Shown here: piece after piece, positions 37,190 through 46,418 of the stretch
How the letters are laid out: every line of letters begins with the position of its first letter
How positions within the stretch are numbered: the first letter of the stretch is position 1
Assembly: GCA_963775445.1 (NCBI GenBank)
Contig: CAVZIT010000004.1
Coordinates: forward strand, 930,001-994,000
DNA: 64,000 bases
DNA from: Dokdonella_A sp963775445
GTDB taxonomy: Bacteria; Pseudomonadota; Gammaproteobacteria; Xanthomonadales; Rhodanobacteraceae
Reading direction: 5' to 3'
Position numbers and translations under genes: made by a program
The notes under the pieces: generated by a model
The model's database searches: none
Seen by the model: the letters and a program-made list of their open reading frames with translations, nothing else
Told to the model about the DNA's origin: nothing

Positions 37190-38332
37190 ATGGCATTTTC
37201 GAGCAATCAGGTTTGGTTTCGTCTGCACTGGCTCGCCGGCATCAGCGCCGGGGTGGTGTTGGCCGTCGTCGGTTTCACCGGTGCGATGATCGGGTGCGAG
37301 GAACCGTTGTTACGCGCGCTGAATCCCGAATACCGGATCACGCCAGCCCCCAACACCACACCATTGCCGCCATCCGCGCTCGTGGGAATTGCGGCATCGG
37401 CGCATCCGGATTTATCCGTTCGCGCATTTCTTTGGCATGGGGACGACACACCTGTCGCGGTGCGACTGGCGCGCGCGGGTGCGCTTCGCGGAGGGACGCG
37501 GGTCGCGGTCGATCCGTACTCGGGCAAGCTGATGCGGCCCGAACGCGGTCGCGATTTCCTTGAATTCTCCGAGCAGCTGCATCGACGCCTTGCCGCAGGT
37601 GACATCGGTCGTCGGATCGTGGGCATCAGCACCGCGTTGCTGATACTGATGTCGATCACGGGGTTGATATTGCGCTGGCCGCGCCGTCCGCACCGATTGC
37701 GCTTCTGGTTGAAACCGGATTTTTCCATGCGCGGGCGCGGCTTGTTGCGGAACCTGCATTCGGTGGCCGGTACGTGGGTACTCGTCCTCTTCCTGCTCGC
37801 CTCGTTGACCGGCCTTTGGTGGTCGTGGGATTTCTATCGCGACGCGCTCAATCATTGGGCGGGGATCAGTGGACCGTTGCGTCGGCCACCACTCTCCGCT
37901 GGAAACTCCGACAAGCCGTTGGTGTCACCAGACATCGCATGGACGGCCTTTCGCACCGCGGTGCCGAACGCAACCGAGGCCACGCTGACTTTGACGCATG
38001 CGAAGCACGAGCCAGTGCAGGTGCGTTATCTGACGACGGCCTCGCCCCACGAGCGCGCGTTCGACACGATGCGGATCAGTGCGGCGACCGGGCAGCTGAT
38101 CTCGCGCGAGGCGTACGCAGATCAGCCTCGCGGCCGGCGCTTCATTGCATCGCTCTTCCCGTTGCACTCGGGCAGTTTCTTCGGAGCGCCGGGCCGCTGG
38201 CTCATGGCGTTCGCGAGCCTTCTGATGCCGCTGTTTGCGCTGAGCGGCATCTGGCTGTGGTTCTGGCGCCGCCGCAACGCCGCGCGTTCGAAGCGCGCGT
38301 TGCCCAATGCCGTGCTCGAAGCAACCCATTGA
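37190..38332 (+). CDS. PepSY-associated TM-helix protein (PiuB-like)
   Basis: A 380-residue inner-membrane protein with four helices: LAGISAGVVLAVVGFTGAM, TALLILMSITGLILRW, WVLVLFLLASLTGLWWSWDF and LMAFASLLMPLFALSGIW. It has PepSY-like periplasmic loops and conserved histidines (LHRRL, LHSVAGTW, LHSGSFF). PiuB-like proteins help reduce or handle iron from siderophores. ATG 37190 gives the usual N-terminus; ATG 37163 is in frame with a better ribosome site and adds nine residues. First gene of the operon. Confidence 0.88.
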   Translation: MAFSSNQVWFRLHWLAGISAGVVLAVVGFTGAMIGCEEPLLRALNPEYRITPAPNTTPLPPSALVGIAASAHPDLSVRAFLWHGDDTPVAVRLARAGALRGGTRVAVDPYSGKLMRPERGRDFLEFSEQLHRRLAAGDIGRRIVGISTALLILMSITGLILRWPRRPHRLRFWLKPDFSMRGRGLLRNLHSVAGTWVLVLFLLASLTGLWWSWDFYRDALNHWAGISGPLRRPPLSAGNSDKPLVSPDIAWTAFRTAVPNATEATLTLTHAKHEPVQVRYLTTASPHERAFDTMRISAATGQLISREAYADQPRGRRFIASLFPLHSGSFFGAPGRWLMAFASLLMPLFALSGIWLWFWRRRNAARSKRALPNAVLEATH

Positions 38333-38370
38333 ATCGCCCGATCGCCATCCGCTCGGGAGGAAAGCCGTCC

Positions 38371-40743
38371 ATGTCGACAACAGGGATTGCCGCGAGGGAA
38401 AAATCGCCCACACGACTTCTGACCAGCGCCATCGGCGTGGTGCTGGCATCCGGAGCATCGATTGCTCACGCACAAAACGCTGATCCCGTTGCCACCCCGG
38501 ACGGCACCGCCGGGTCGACGACCAGCGATGGCGACGCGCATCAACAGAACGGCGACACGAAGCTCGAAACAGTCAACGTAAACGGCAATTACATCGCCGA
38601 ACCCGCTTCCCCCAAATTTACCGCACCGCTGGTCGACACGCCGCGTTCGATAACCATCCTGCCCGCGCAACTGTTGCAGGAGACCGCATCGAATTCCCTT
38701 GAGGATGCGTTGCGCCTGGTGCCGGGCATCACATTTGGTGCGGGCGAGGGCGGCAATCCGCAAGGCGATCGACCATTCATTCGCGGCTTCGATGCGCAAA
38801 GCTCGACGTTCGTCGATGGCGTCCGCGATGTCGGCGCGCAGTCGCGTGAAGCGTTCGATATCGATCAGGTCGAAGTCATCAAGGGCCCCGATTCGGTATA
38901 CGACGGGCGCAGCACCGGCGGCGGCAGCATCAATATCGTCAGCAAGCAACCCGTGGCCGAGGATTTCCTTGCGGGCAGCCTCGGGATCGGCACCGATAGT
39001 TATCAGCGAGCCACGATCGATCTCAACAAGCGCATCGACGACACCTCGGCGTTCCGGCTGAACCTGCTCGGCCACGATGCCGACACGCCGGGGCGCGACG
39101 ATGTGTCGAGTCGGCGCGTCGGGTTTGCGCCGTCGATCTCTTTCGGCATGGGAACGGCGACGCGCAGCAACATCAGTTTTTACCACCTGAAGCAGGATGA
39201 CGTGCCCGATTCGGGTATTCCCTATCTTTACGGAAGCAATGCGCCGCCCGACGTGACCCATGTGTATCCGGTGGATGGGGGCGACCGAAACAATTTCTAT
39301 GGCCTGCTCAATCGTGATTTCCGCAAGACCCAGGCCGACATCGGCACGATTCGGATCGAGCACGATTTCGGCGATTCCCTGACGCTGCGCAATACCACGC
39401 GCTACGGCCGCACGCGGCAGGACTACATCGTGAGTCAGCCCGACGACAGCCAGAACGATGTGGTCAACGGCGAAGTGTGGCGGCGCGAACTCGATCGGGC
39501 TGGCAATACCGTGAGTGGCGTGAACCAGACCGACCTGTTCGGGCATTTCTCGCTGGGTGGCATCGAGCACGATTTCAGCAGCGGCCTCGAGCTTTCGAAT
39601 GAAAAGGACACGTCCGACCGCTACGACGTGCCCACGATTCCGGCCAATATCGCCTGCGGCGTGCTCGGGCCGGGCGCCGCTTCGTACTACAACTGCACGA
39701 CGCTCGCCAATCCGGACGCGAACGATCCATTCGTGCCAGGAACCTACGATCCCGATACCGGTGTGTTTACGCCAACGCCGATAACGCGCGTAAATAATCC
39801 GACGCGCACGACAGCAGATACGGCAGCACTGTATTTTTTCGACACCGCGCATCTTGGCGAGCGCTGGTTGTTTAACTTCGGCGCTCGCTACGACGATTTC
39901 TCGACCAAGGCGCCGGTCACCTTTTGTCCGGGACAGCCGGGACTGGTTTGCCCGCGAGGCTACAGCGGCGAAAAGGTCACCGAGGATCACCGCAGCGATT
40001 CGCGCTTTCTGAGCTATCAGGCCGGTCTCGTGTGGAAGCCTTCGGAAATCGGCAGCGTCTACGTATCCCTTGCAACGGCTGCAACCCCTCCCGGGAGCAC
40101 GCTCAATGAGGGCCGCGACAATAATCCGATCTCGCTCACCGATCTCGATCCGGAGACCTCGCGCAATCTGGAAGTCGGTACCAAATGGAATCTGTTCGGC
40201 GAGCGCCTCGGTTTCAATGCCGCGCTGTTTCGCACCGACAAGAACAATTCACGCGTGCTCGACAGCGATGGCAGTTACCAGAACATCGGCAAAACGCGCG
40301 TGCAGGGCTTCGAGATCGGCTTCAACGGAAAGATCAACGAACGCTGGGGTGCGTATGCCGGATACACCTGGCTCGACAGCGAGTTGGTCGATGGCGGTTT
40401 CGTCAACGGTGCGCCCAATCCGGATAACGGCAACGAACTCGGCAACACACCGAAGATGAGTCTGACGTTGTGGACTTCGTATGCGCTCACGCCGCGCTTC
40501 AGCGTCGGCGGCGGTGCGTACTATGTGGATCGCGTCTGGGGCAGCACCGCCAACTTCAAGGGGGTGCCGTCCTATTGGCGTTACGACGCGGTTGCGACCT
40601 GGCAGGTCAATCCGAACCTGGACTTGCGGCTGAACCTGCAGAATCTCACCGACAAACTCTACTACCCGATTGCCTACTCGACTCATTTCGCGATCGAGGG
40701 GCCGGGACGCTCGGTCCTGGTCACGGCCGATTTCAAGTTCTGA
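38371..40743 (+). CDS. TonB-dependent catecholate siderophore receptor (Fiu/PiuA-like)
   Basis: A 790-residue outer-membrane receptor. A signal peptide (SGASIAHAQ) is followed by a plug domain with VDTPRSITILPAQLL, DALRLVPGITFGAGEGGNPQ and the FIRGFDAQSSTFVDGVRD box typical of Fiu/PiuA, then a 22-strand barrel ending in VTADFKF with the C-terminal aromatic. GGGAGGAAAG precedes ATG 38371. The downstream PiuC-type hydroxylase supports the Fiu/PiuA assignment. Confidence 0.93.
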   Translation: MSTTGIAAREKSPTRLLTSAIGVVLASGASIAHAQNADPVATPDGTAGSTTSDGDAHQQNGDTKLETVNVNGNYIAEPASPKFTAPLVDTPRSITILPAQLLQETASNSLEDALRLVPGITFGAGEGGNPQGDRPFIRGFDAQSSTFVDGVRDVGAQSREAFDIDQVEVIKGPDSVYDGRSTGGGSINIVSKQPVAEDFLAGSLGIGTDSYQRATIDLNKRIDDTSAFRLNLLGHDADTPGRDDVSSRRVGFAPSISFGMGTATRSNISFYHLKQDDVPDSGIPYLYGSNAPPDVTHVYPVDGGDRNNFYGLLNRDFRKTQADIGTIRIEHDFGDSLTLRNTTRYGRTRQDYIVSQPDDSQNDVVNGEVWRRELDRAGNTVSGVNQTDLFGHFSLGGIEHDFSSGLELSNEKDTSDRYDVPTIPANIACGVLGPGAASYYNCTTLANPDANDPFVPGTYDPDTGVFTPTPITRVNNPTRTTADTAALYFFDTAHLGERWLFNFGARYDDFSTKAPVTFCPGQPGLVCPRGYSGEKVTEDHRSDSRFLSYQAGLVWKPSEIGSVYVSLATAATPPGSTLNEGRDNNPISLTDLDPETSRNLEVGTKWNLFGERLGFNAALFRTDKNNSRVLDSDGSYQNIGKTRVQGFEIGFNGKINERWGAYAGYTWLDSELVDGGFVNGAPNPDNGNELGNTPKMSLTLWTSYALTPRFSVGGGAYYVDRVWGSTANFKGVPSYWRYDAVATWQVNPNLDLRLNLQNLTDKLYYPIAYSTHFAIEGPGRSVLVTADFKF

Positions 40744-40795
40744 CGATGCACGGATTGGCGAAGGCCAAATCGCACCTGCGCAAAGGACATCGAGC

Positions 40796-41482
40796 ATGTT
40801 GTTGCATGTAACCGGTGTGCTTGGAATCGACGAGGTCGGCGAAGTGCGTCGCGCGCTTGACGGCGCGAAGTGGGCCGACGGCCGCCTGACCGCGGGATAC
40901 CAGTCCGCGGTGGCGAAGGACAATCGGCAGACGGTCGAGGGTGATCCGGTGGTCGCCGAGCTCGGTGCACGACTGATCGCCAGGCTGGAACGCCACAGCA
41001 CGTTTTTTGCCGCCGCATTGCCCCGGCGCATCTTTCCGCCACTGTTCAATCGTTACGCCGACAAGCAATCGTTCGGCATGCATGTCGACAATGCGATCCG
41101 CTACGATCGCAGCGGAGCCGACGCCATACCCGTTCGTACCGATCTCGCGGCGACGCTGTTTCTCCAGGCGCCAGAGGACTACGACGGCGGCGAGCTGGTC
41201 ATCGACGACACCTACGGCGAACACGCGGTGAAACTGCCTCCCGGCGATCTGGTGCTGTATCCGGCATCGAGCCTGCACCGGGTCACGCCGGTCTCACGTG
41301 GCGAGCGTGTCGCTGCGTTCTTCTGGATGCAGAGCCTGATACGCGACGATGCGCAACGGCGCCTGCTGTTCGATCTCGACCTTTCGATCCAGTCGCTGAC
41401 GCGGCAATTGCCGCTGTCCCCGGATCTGGTGCGGCTGACCGCCGTCTATCACAATCTCCTGCGCCAGTGGGCCGAGACATGA
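40796..41482 (+). CDS. PiuC/YbiX-family Fe(II)/2-oxoglutarate dioxygenase
   Basis: A 228-residue PKHD-type hydroxylase. Iron ligands are in FGMHVDNAI (HxD) and SLHRVTPVSRGERVAAFFWM, where the distal His and the 2OG-binding Arg lie. Such enzymes accompany Fiu/PiuA receptors and aid iron-siderophore use. AAAGGA precedes ATG 40796. The stop overlaps the next gene's start by four bases (ATGA). Confidence 0.94.
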   Translation: MLLHVTGVLGIDEVGEVRRALDGAKWADGRLTAGYQSAVAKDNRQTVEGDPVVAELGARLIARLERHSTFFAAALPRRIFPPLFNRYADKQSFGMHVDNAIRYDRSGADAIPVRTDLAATLFLQAPEDYDGGELVIDDTYGEHAVKLPPGDLVLYPASSLHRVTPVSRGERVAAFFWMQSLIRDDAQRRLLFDLDLSIQSLTRQLPLSPDLVRLTAVYHNLLRQWAET

Positions 41483-42306
41483 CGTTGTCGCCGGGCGAAC
41501 GCGCGATGGACGAAGGTGATGGAGTCCAAACGTCGCCACCCTCCGCGGCAGCCCATGCCGGGAAAGTGGCCGAACGCGATCCTCCCGCCGCCGCCGCGAT
41601 CCTGCACGTTGCGGCCCGCGCCGATGATGCGGCCGCCCAGACGCTGCTTGGGCAATTGTATCTCGACGGGCGCTGGGGTTTGCCGCGCGATCATGCCGAA
41701 GCCCTGCATTGGTTTCGCCTGGCAGCCAGCGGCGGTGTCCCGACCGCGATCAACATGGTCGGACGTTGCCATGAAAATGGCTGGGGGACTCCGGTGGATT
41801 TCTCGCGTGCTGCCGCGTGGTACAGACGTGCCGCGGTCGTCGGGTCGGCTTGGGCGATATACAACTATGCGCACATGCTGGCCAACGGCCGCGGCGTCGC
41901 CGCCGACCAGGCCGCCGCATTTCGCTGGTTCAGCCGCGCCGTCGCGATGGGCCACGCGCGCGCAATGCACTTCCTTGGTCAGTACTACGAACACGGATGG
42001 ATCGTTGCAGCAGATCGGGAACGCGCGTTCGATCTGTATCGGCGATCCGCGGAGCTCGGCGACTATCGCGGTCGCTGCAGCCATGCATCAGTGCTCGCGC
42101 AATCCGGGCGCGTCGATGCAGCGGTCCGCCTGTTGTGTCTCGCGATCGTCGATGCGCCAGCGCATTACCTTGGTCCGCTTGCCCGCGAACTTGCGCACTC
42201 GCCGCATGCGAAGTTGCGTGCGCTCGCATCGCAAGTGGCGGATGCCCTCAACGCGAGATCGACCGATGATGCCTTCGCCCGGACAGATCAAGTGACTTGC
42301 CCATAG
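41479..42306 (+). CDS. Sel1-repeat protein of the iron-uptake operon
   Basis: A 275-residue protein with about four Sel1/TPR-like units: AAQTLLGQLYLDGRWGLPRD, AINMVGRCHENGWGTPVDFS, AIYNYAHMLANGRGVAADQA and AMHFLGQYYEHGWIVAADRE. No signal peptide is obvious. Sel1 proteins scaffold protein contacts. Translational coupling to the PiuC-like gene (ATGA overlap) ties it to iron uptake, an arrangement also seen beside piuC in other proteobacteria. Confidence 0.88.
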   Translation: MTLSPGERAMDEGDGVQTSPPSAAAHAGKVAERDPPAAAAILHVAARADDAAAQTLLGQLYLDGRWGLPRDHAEALHWFRLAASGGVPTAINMVGRCHENGWGTPVDFSRAAAWYRRAAVVGSAWAIYNYAHMLANGRGVAADQAAAFRWFSRAVAMGHARAMHFLGQYYEHGWIVAADRERAFDLYRRSAELGDYRGRCSHASVLAQSGRVDAAVRLLCLAIVDAPAHYLGPLARELAHSPHAKLRALASQVADALNARSTDDAFARTDQVTCP

Positions 42307-42386
42307 CTGCGTGGACCCGATTCAGACCGAAGCGCGAGGAGTTGAAAACTGGAACTGCGCGATCGGCGAATCATGATCGGCGAAAA

Positions 42387-42980
42387 TCAGATCGTGGCAT
42401 GTACGTCGGTCAACTTGACCATGATCAGCGTGGCGTCGCCCGCGATATTAAGCGTGCCGGACCGGTCATTTCGCAGGTCCACATGCAGGGTGTCGTTCTC
42501 GCGCGCGGTGGCAGTTTCGGATCCGGCGCTGGCCGTGATTTCACCATCGACGACATGCAGCAGCGATTCGGTATCCGCGACCACGTCTGCCGCTTCGTGG
42601 AGACGCCGGACTTCCACGTCGGCATCGACGACTCCGCGTTGGTGCATCACATTGAAGTCGCGCGTGGGACCGCCGAGCAGCCGGCATTGGACTTCCGCCT
42701 CGCCGGCAAATCGAACTTGCGCATGCGGTTCGCCGAGAATCACCGGCTCAGGTTGCCCGGCGATGATCAGCTCGAGTCCCTGGCCGGCAAGCAGCAGCAG
42801 AATTCGATCGAATCCGGAAAAGACTGAAAAGGTACAGTCATCCTCGATCTCGGCAACGCTGACGCGCCATCGAAATCCATCGGCGCCCGGAGCTGCGCCG
42901 CGCGCAATCTCGGTGGTCCAGCCAGCACCGTTTTTCCAGCGTTGACGCTGGTAGTCCGCTTCGCCAAGCAAGCGGATCAC
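42387..42980 (-). CDS. HutD/Ves-family protein
   Basis: A 197-residue cupin-like protein with the HutD/Ves signature QRWKNGAGWTTEIARG near the N-terminus and GFRWRVSVAEIEDDCTFSVF after it. HutD associates with histidine use and Ves with cold growth; no hut genes are nearby. The start is uncertain: GTG 42980 is the first start near the family N-terminus, and the frame stays open to 43088 over the end of the GNAT gene. Confidence 0.82.
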   Translation of the reverse strand: MIRLLGEADYQRQRWKNGAGWTTEIARGAAPGADGFRWRVSVAEIEDDCTFSVFSGFDRILLLLAGQGLELIIAGQPEPVILGEPHAQVRFAGEAEVQCRLLGGPTRDFNVMHQRGVVDADVEVRRLHEAADVVADTESLLHVVDGEITASAGSETATARENDTLHVDLRNDRSGTLNIAGDATLIMVKLTDVHATI

Positions 42981-43005
42981 GTCCGAACCCGCGGCCGGCG
43001 CAAGA

Positions 43006-43545
43006 TCATTCTTCCGTTTCGACGGGATGGTAGACGTACACCAGCGTCGCTCCGCCGAGAAAATCGATCGTGGTCGCCTGGCGGCCACCGAGCCGGCGCG
43101 CGACGCGCTCCGAGGTGTTGTTGTCGGCGCGGATCAAGCTGATCACGCGCTGCGTCGGAATATTGGCGAACGCGAAATCAAGTGCGGCGCGACCGGCCTC
43201 GGTGGCGTAGCCGTGATGACGTTTTTCCGGCATCAGCATCCATCCGAGTTCCATGTCCGGCCAACCTTCCGGGTTGTGCAGGCCGACACGGCCGACGAAC
43301 TCGCCGGTGTCCTTCAACTCGACCGCCCACATGCCGTAGCCACGCAACACCCAGTGGCCGAGCAGCATGGCCATCGAGCGCCACGCATTCATGCGATCCA
43401 GAGGCTGTCCATCGCCGACGAACCGCGTGCTGCTGGCATCCGCCAGCATCGAGGCATACGCCTCGAAGTGGCGTTCGCCGAGCGCGCAAAGGCGCAGGCG
43501 TTCCGTTTCGAGACGCGGGATTTCGTGAAGGGGGATTTCAGGCAT
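43006..43545 (-). CDS. GNAT-family N-acetyltransferase (RimJ/RimL-like)
   Basis: A 179-residue acetyltransferase: ETERLRLCALGERHFEAY at the start, GWMLMPEKRHHGYATEAGRA as the acetyl-CoA loop (R-x-x-G-x-A) and ISLIRADNNTSERVARRLGG near the end. The acceptor is unknown. It lies between the SET-domain gene and hutD on the same strand with short gaps. Confidence 0.9.
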   Translation of the reverse strand: MPEIPLHEIPRLETERLRLCALGERHFEAYASMLADASSTRFVGDGQPLDRMNAWRSMAMLLGHWVLRGYGMWAVELKDTGEFVGRVGLHNPEGWPDMELGWMLMPEKRHHGYATEAGRAALDFAFANIPTQRVISLIRADNNTSERVARRLGGRQATTIDFLGGATLVYVYHPVETEE

Positions 43546-43551
43546 GTGGAT

Positions 43552-44013
43552 TCAGGCGAGGAGCGCGGCCAATGCGAGGGTGGAAGCGGCCAGGCTCGCG
43601 CGCCAAGTGTAGCCGATGATGCGCTCGCCGCTCAGGGCGTCCGCGAAAACCTCTTCCTGGCCCGGCGCGAGCAGGTGTCGGTAATCGACCGTTATTTCGG
43701 TGTCGGCCGGCAGATCGGCGCCGGCGAAGATGAAGCCGAGATGCCACAGGCCGTTCGGCTCGAATGCGTGATTGATGAAGCACTCGTCGGGCCACTCGGG
43801 CGTGACCGTGTAGCTGTCCTCGAACCAGCGCACGGTCGCGGCAAGAACCGCTTCGCGATCGGGCAATGCGAGCACTTCGTCGAATGTGTAGACGCGTGGT
43901 ATCGAATCCGGCGCGGTAATCACCCGCGCGCGAGCAACCGGCTCGGCGAGGAACAAGCCTTGCCCTGCGCCCGGAATCCGCGATGGGCCAATGTGGTAAC
44001 GGGGAAGTATCAT
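43552..44013 (-). CDS. Short SET-domain protein
   Basis: A 153-residue protein with a minimal SET fold: PSRIPGAGQGLFLAEPVARA, then CFINHAFEPNGLWHLGF (a variant of the NHSC..PN box) and TEITVDYRHLL. The post-SET cysteines are absent. SET proteins usually methylate lysines, but the altered NHAF box makes activity uncertain. ATG 44013 is preferred over 44040. It ends six bases before the GNAT gene starts, so they are probably cotranscribed. Confidence 0.7.
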   Translation of the reverse strand: MILPRYHIGPSRIPGAGQGLFLAEPVARARVITAPDSIPRVYTFDEVLALPDREAVLAATVRWFEDSYTVTPEWPDECFINHAFEPNGLWHLGFIFAGADLPADTEITVDYRHLLAPGQEEVFADALSGERIIGYTWRASLAASTLALAALLA

Positions 44014-44316
44014 GCGAGCACGCGCCGGGCGTGCCCGCAATCATATCACGCGCAGTTGGGTCGACAGGTCACCTGAAAGGGCACAGAAATAGGCCGTTCC
44101 GGGCATTTTTCACGCGCACAACGGGCCAAACCCGAGAGCACCCCTGCACGAATCAATCAGGTACGTAATCGATTAGCGGGTGATGCATCACCGCATCGCG
44201 CTGGCCATGTATCTTTCGCCACCCTGCTGCGGAAACTCTGATTTTGGGATCAGAGTTTCCGCGGGCCAGGGACGGCCCGCCGCACATCAAGCGCACAAGC
44301 GTTTGATTTGGCGTTC
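44014..44316. other. Intergenic region with two adjoining hairpins
   Basis: About 300 bases between comEA and the SET gene, both on the minus strand. Holds the double hairpin at 44229-44280 and a short perfect palindrome GGTGATGCATCACC (44179-44192). No gene seen. Confidence 0.6.
44229..44280. terminator. Two adjoining perfect hairpins downstream of comEA
   Basis: GCGGAAACTCTGAT and ATCAGAGTTTCCGC form a 14-bp stem with a 6-base loop. The next stem, GCGGGCC/GGCCCGC, shares its first GC with it. The T-run is minimal (TTTT in the first loop only), so termination is inferred from position and stability. Confidence 0.5.
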
Positions 44317-44685
44317 CTAGGAGTCTGCGCGCAGGATCGGGCGCCGTTCGTCGGATCTGCGTTGCCCGGCCACCGGCAGCTCGCTCTCATGGTTGTCGAT
44401 GCGCTCCGGCGTGGACTTGCCGATCATGATCACGTCGCGGTTCTTCGCGATGGTCTTGGGTCCGATTCCTTTCACCCTGGAGAGCTGCCCGGCGTTCTTG
44501 AACGGACCATGGGCAGTGCGATACGCGACGATGGCTTCGGCCTTGCCAAGGCCCACGCCGTGGAGGTTCTCCGCAAGGGTCTTCGCGTCAGCGCTGTTGA
44601 TGTCGACGGGATTTGCCGCGACGGCCGGCAGCATGCATGCGAACGCCAGCGTGAGTGCGACGATGGTCTTTTGCAGGAAGTTCAT
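44317..44685 (-). CDS. ComEA-family helix-hairpin-helix protein
   Basis: A 122-residue exported DNA-binding protein. The signal peptide ends LPAVAAN, followed by VDINSADAKTLAENLHGVGL and AGQLSRVKGIGPKTIAKNRD, the two HhH motifs of ComEA-like proteins used in DNA uptake or periplasmic DNA binding. An unusual charged tail of about 30 residues follows. AAGGAG lies eight bases before the ATG at 44685. Confidence 0.9.
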   Translation of the reverse strand: MNFLQKTIVALTLAFACMLPAVAANPVDINSADAKTLAENLHGVGLGKAEAIVAYRTAHGPFKNAGQLSRVKGIGPKTIAKNRDVIMIGKSTPERIDNHESELPVAGQRRSDERRPILRADS

Positions 44686-44854
44686 TTTAAGGCTCCTTCA
44701 TCTCATGCAACGTTTGATGGGCAGCATTTTGGGTATTAGCCAATGTCATCGATAGCGCATGCAGGCGGCCGCGCAGGTCAGACAGTCGCGCATGCATACG
44801 TAGGAATTTTCCTACTCGCGCTAAGATGGGCTATCGAATCGAGCAGGGAAAACC

Positions 44855-46324
44855 ATGAATTCCGACAACGTGCGCAACTTCATCGGCGACCTTTGGGATC
44901 GTGAAATCGTTCCGCAACTCGTCGAATACATAAAGATTCCGAACAAGTCGCCGATGTTCGACGCCAAATGGGTCGAACACGGCCACATGGATCGTGCCGT
45001 CGCGCTGATGGAAGCCTGGGGCCGCGCGCAGCCGATCGACGGGATGCAACTCGAGGTCGTGCGTTTGGCCGGCCGCACGCCGCTGATTTTCATCGAGGTG
45101 CCGGGACGCTCGAATGAGGGTCAGGGCGCCAGCGCCGATGATTGTGTCTTGCTCTATGGGCACCTGGACAAGCAGCCCGAAATGACCGGCTGGTCCGAAC
45201 ACCTTGGCCCGTGGAAACCCGTGATCGAGGGCGACCGGCTGTACGGTCGCGGTGGGGCTGACGATGGGTATGCGATATTCGGTTGTCTGAGCGCGATCCA
45301 GGCCCTGCGCGCGGAAGGCGCGTCGCACGCACGCTGCGTAGTCATGATCGAGGCGTGTGAGGAATCGGGCAGCTACGACCTGCCATATTATGTGGATCAT
45401 CTCGCCGAGCGCATCGGCAAGCCGTCGCTGGTGGTGTGTCTGGATTCCGGCTGCGGGAACTACGAGCAGTTGTGGCTGACGACATCGCTGCGTGGCATGA
45501 CCGGCGGCAACCTGACGGTCAAGGTACTCGACGAGGGCGTCCATTCCGGCGACGCCTCGGGCGTGGTCGCTTCGAGTTTCCGCATCCTGCGCCAGTTGTT
45601 GTCGCGGCTCGAGGATGAGGTCAGCGGCGAGATCAGGCCGCGTGAACTTCACGCCGAGATTCCTCCGCAGCGTATCGAACAGGCGAAGCAATCGGCCGAA
45701 GTGCTCGGCGATGCGGTGTATTCGAAATTTCCGTTCGTCGACGGCATGCGCCCGATCAGCTCCGACGATGGCGAACTCGTGCTCAATCGCACCTGGCGCC
45801 CGGCGCTCGCGGTCACGGGCATGAACGGCATACCGGCGCTCGATTCGGCCGGCAACGTCCTGCGCCCTTACACCGCGGCGAAGCTGAGCCTGCGATTGCC
45901 GCCGACGCTCGATGGCGATAGCGCTGGCAAATTCGTCAAGCGGCTGCTCGAAGCCGATCCGCCATACGGTTGCAAGGTGACGTTCGATCTGGAAAAAGCC
46001 GCGTCCGGCTGGAATGCGCCGACGCTTTCCGACTGGTTGCGCGAATCGGTGGCCGGCGCGTCAACCGATTATTTCGGCGAGCCGCCCGCATACATGGGCG
46101 AGGGCGGCAGCATTCCGTTCATGGGCATGCTCGGCGAGAAGTTTCCCGACGCGCAGTTCCTGATTACCGGCGTGCTGGGTCCGCATTCGAATGCGCATGG
46201 TCCGAACGAATTCCTGCACATACCCACCGGCAAGCGTGTCAGCATGTGCGTTGCGAAAGTGCTCGCCGACCACTGCGTTGCGAGCCACGCCGGACTTACC
46301 GGGCCTTCTCGCCGTTCGCCCTGA
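44855..46324 (+). CDS. M20-family metallopeptidase
   Basis: A 489-residue M20 dipeptidase-type enzyme. The first metal site is LLYGHLDKQPEMTGW, followed by RGGADDGYAIF, the catalytic Glu-Glu in EACEESGSYD, CLDSGCGN and a C-terminal metal His in GPHSNAHGPNEF. No signal peptide, so cytoplasmic. The last ten residues (THAGLTGPSRRSP-like) come from an inserted dispersed repeat that supplies the stop codon; a relative without the repeat would end differently. Confidence 0.92.
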   Translation: MNSDNVRNFIGDLWDREIVPQLVEYIKIPNKSPMFDAKWVEHGHMDRAVALMEAWGRAQPIDGMQLEVVRLAGRTPLIFIEVPGRSNEGQGASADDCVLLYGHLDKQPEMTGWSEHLGPWKPVIEGDRLYGRGGADDGYAIFGCLSAIQALRAEGASHARCVVMIEACEESGSYDLPYYVDHLAERIGKPSLVVCLDSGCGNYEQLWLTTSLRGMTGGNLTVKVLDEGVHSGDASGVVASSFRILRQLLSRLEDEVSGEIRPRELHAEIPPQRIEQAKQSAEVLGDAVYSKFPFVDGMRPISSDDGELVLNRTWRPALAVTGMNGIPALDSAGNVLRPYTAAKLSLRLPPTLDGDSAGKFVKRLLEADPPYGCKVTFDLEKAASGWNAPTLSDWLRESVAGASTDYFGEPPAYMGEGGSIPFMGMLGEKFPDAQFLITGVLGPHSNAHGPNEFLHIPTGKRVSMCVAKVLADHCVASHAGLTGPSRRSP

Positions 46325-46395
46325 GCGTAGGCCCGCGGGGCCGGAGTCGAAGGGCAGCCCTTCGACCTCGCTGCGCTCACCTCAGGGCGAACGGC
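46312..46395. repeat. Dispersed palindromic repeat, copy 2 (paired)
   Basis: GTTCGCCCTGAG...TCGAAGGGCAG and CCTTCGACCTCGC...CTCAGGGCGAAC form two facing halves. The left half contains the stop codon of the upstream M20 gene (46322-46324). Confidence 0.8.
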
Positions 46396-46418
46396 GACTG
46401 CCCGCCGTCGGCCGTCTC

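Noticed and set aside
38370..38400. Receptor start in the open frame from 37774
   Set aside because: That part overlaps the PepSY gene; the ATG at 38371 has a strong ribosome site and begins a signal peptide.
38122..39990. 622-codon minus frame opposite the siderophore receptor
   Set aside because: Shadow of a clear TonB-dependent receptor.
42300..42386. Terminator between the Sel1 and hutD genes
   Set aside because: No stable stem-loop with a T-run found in the convergent gap.
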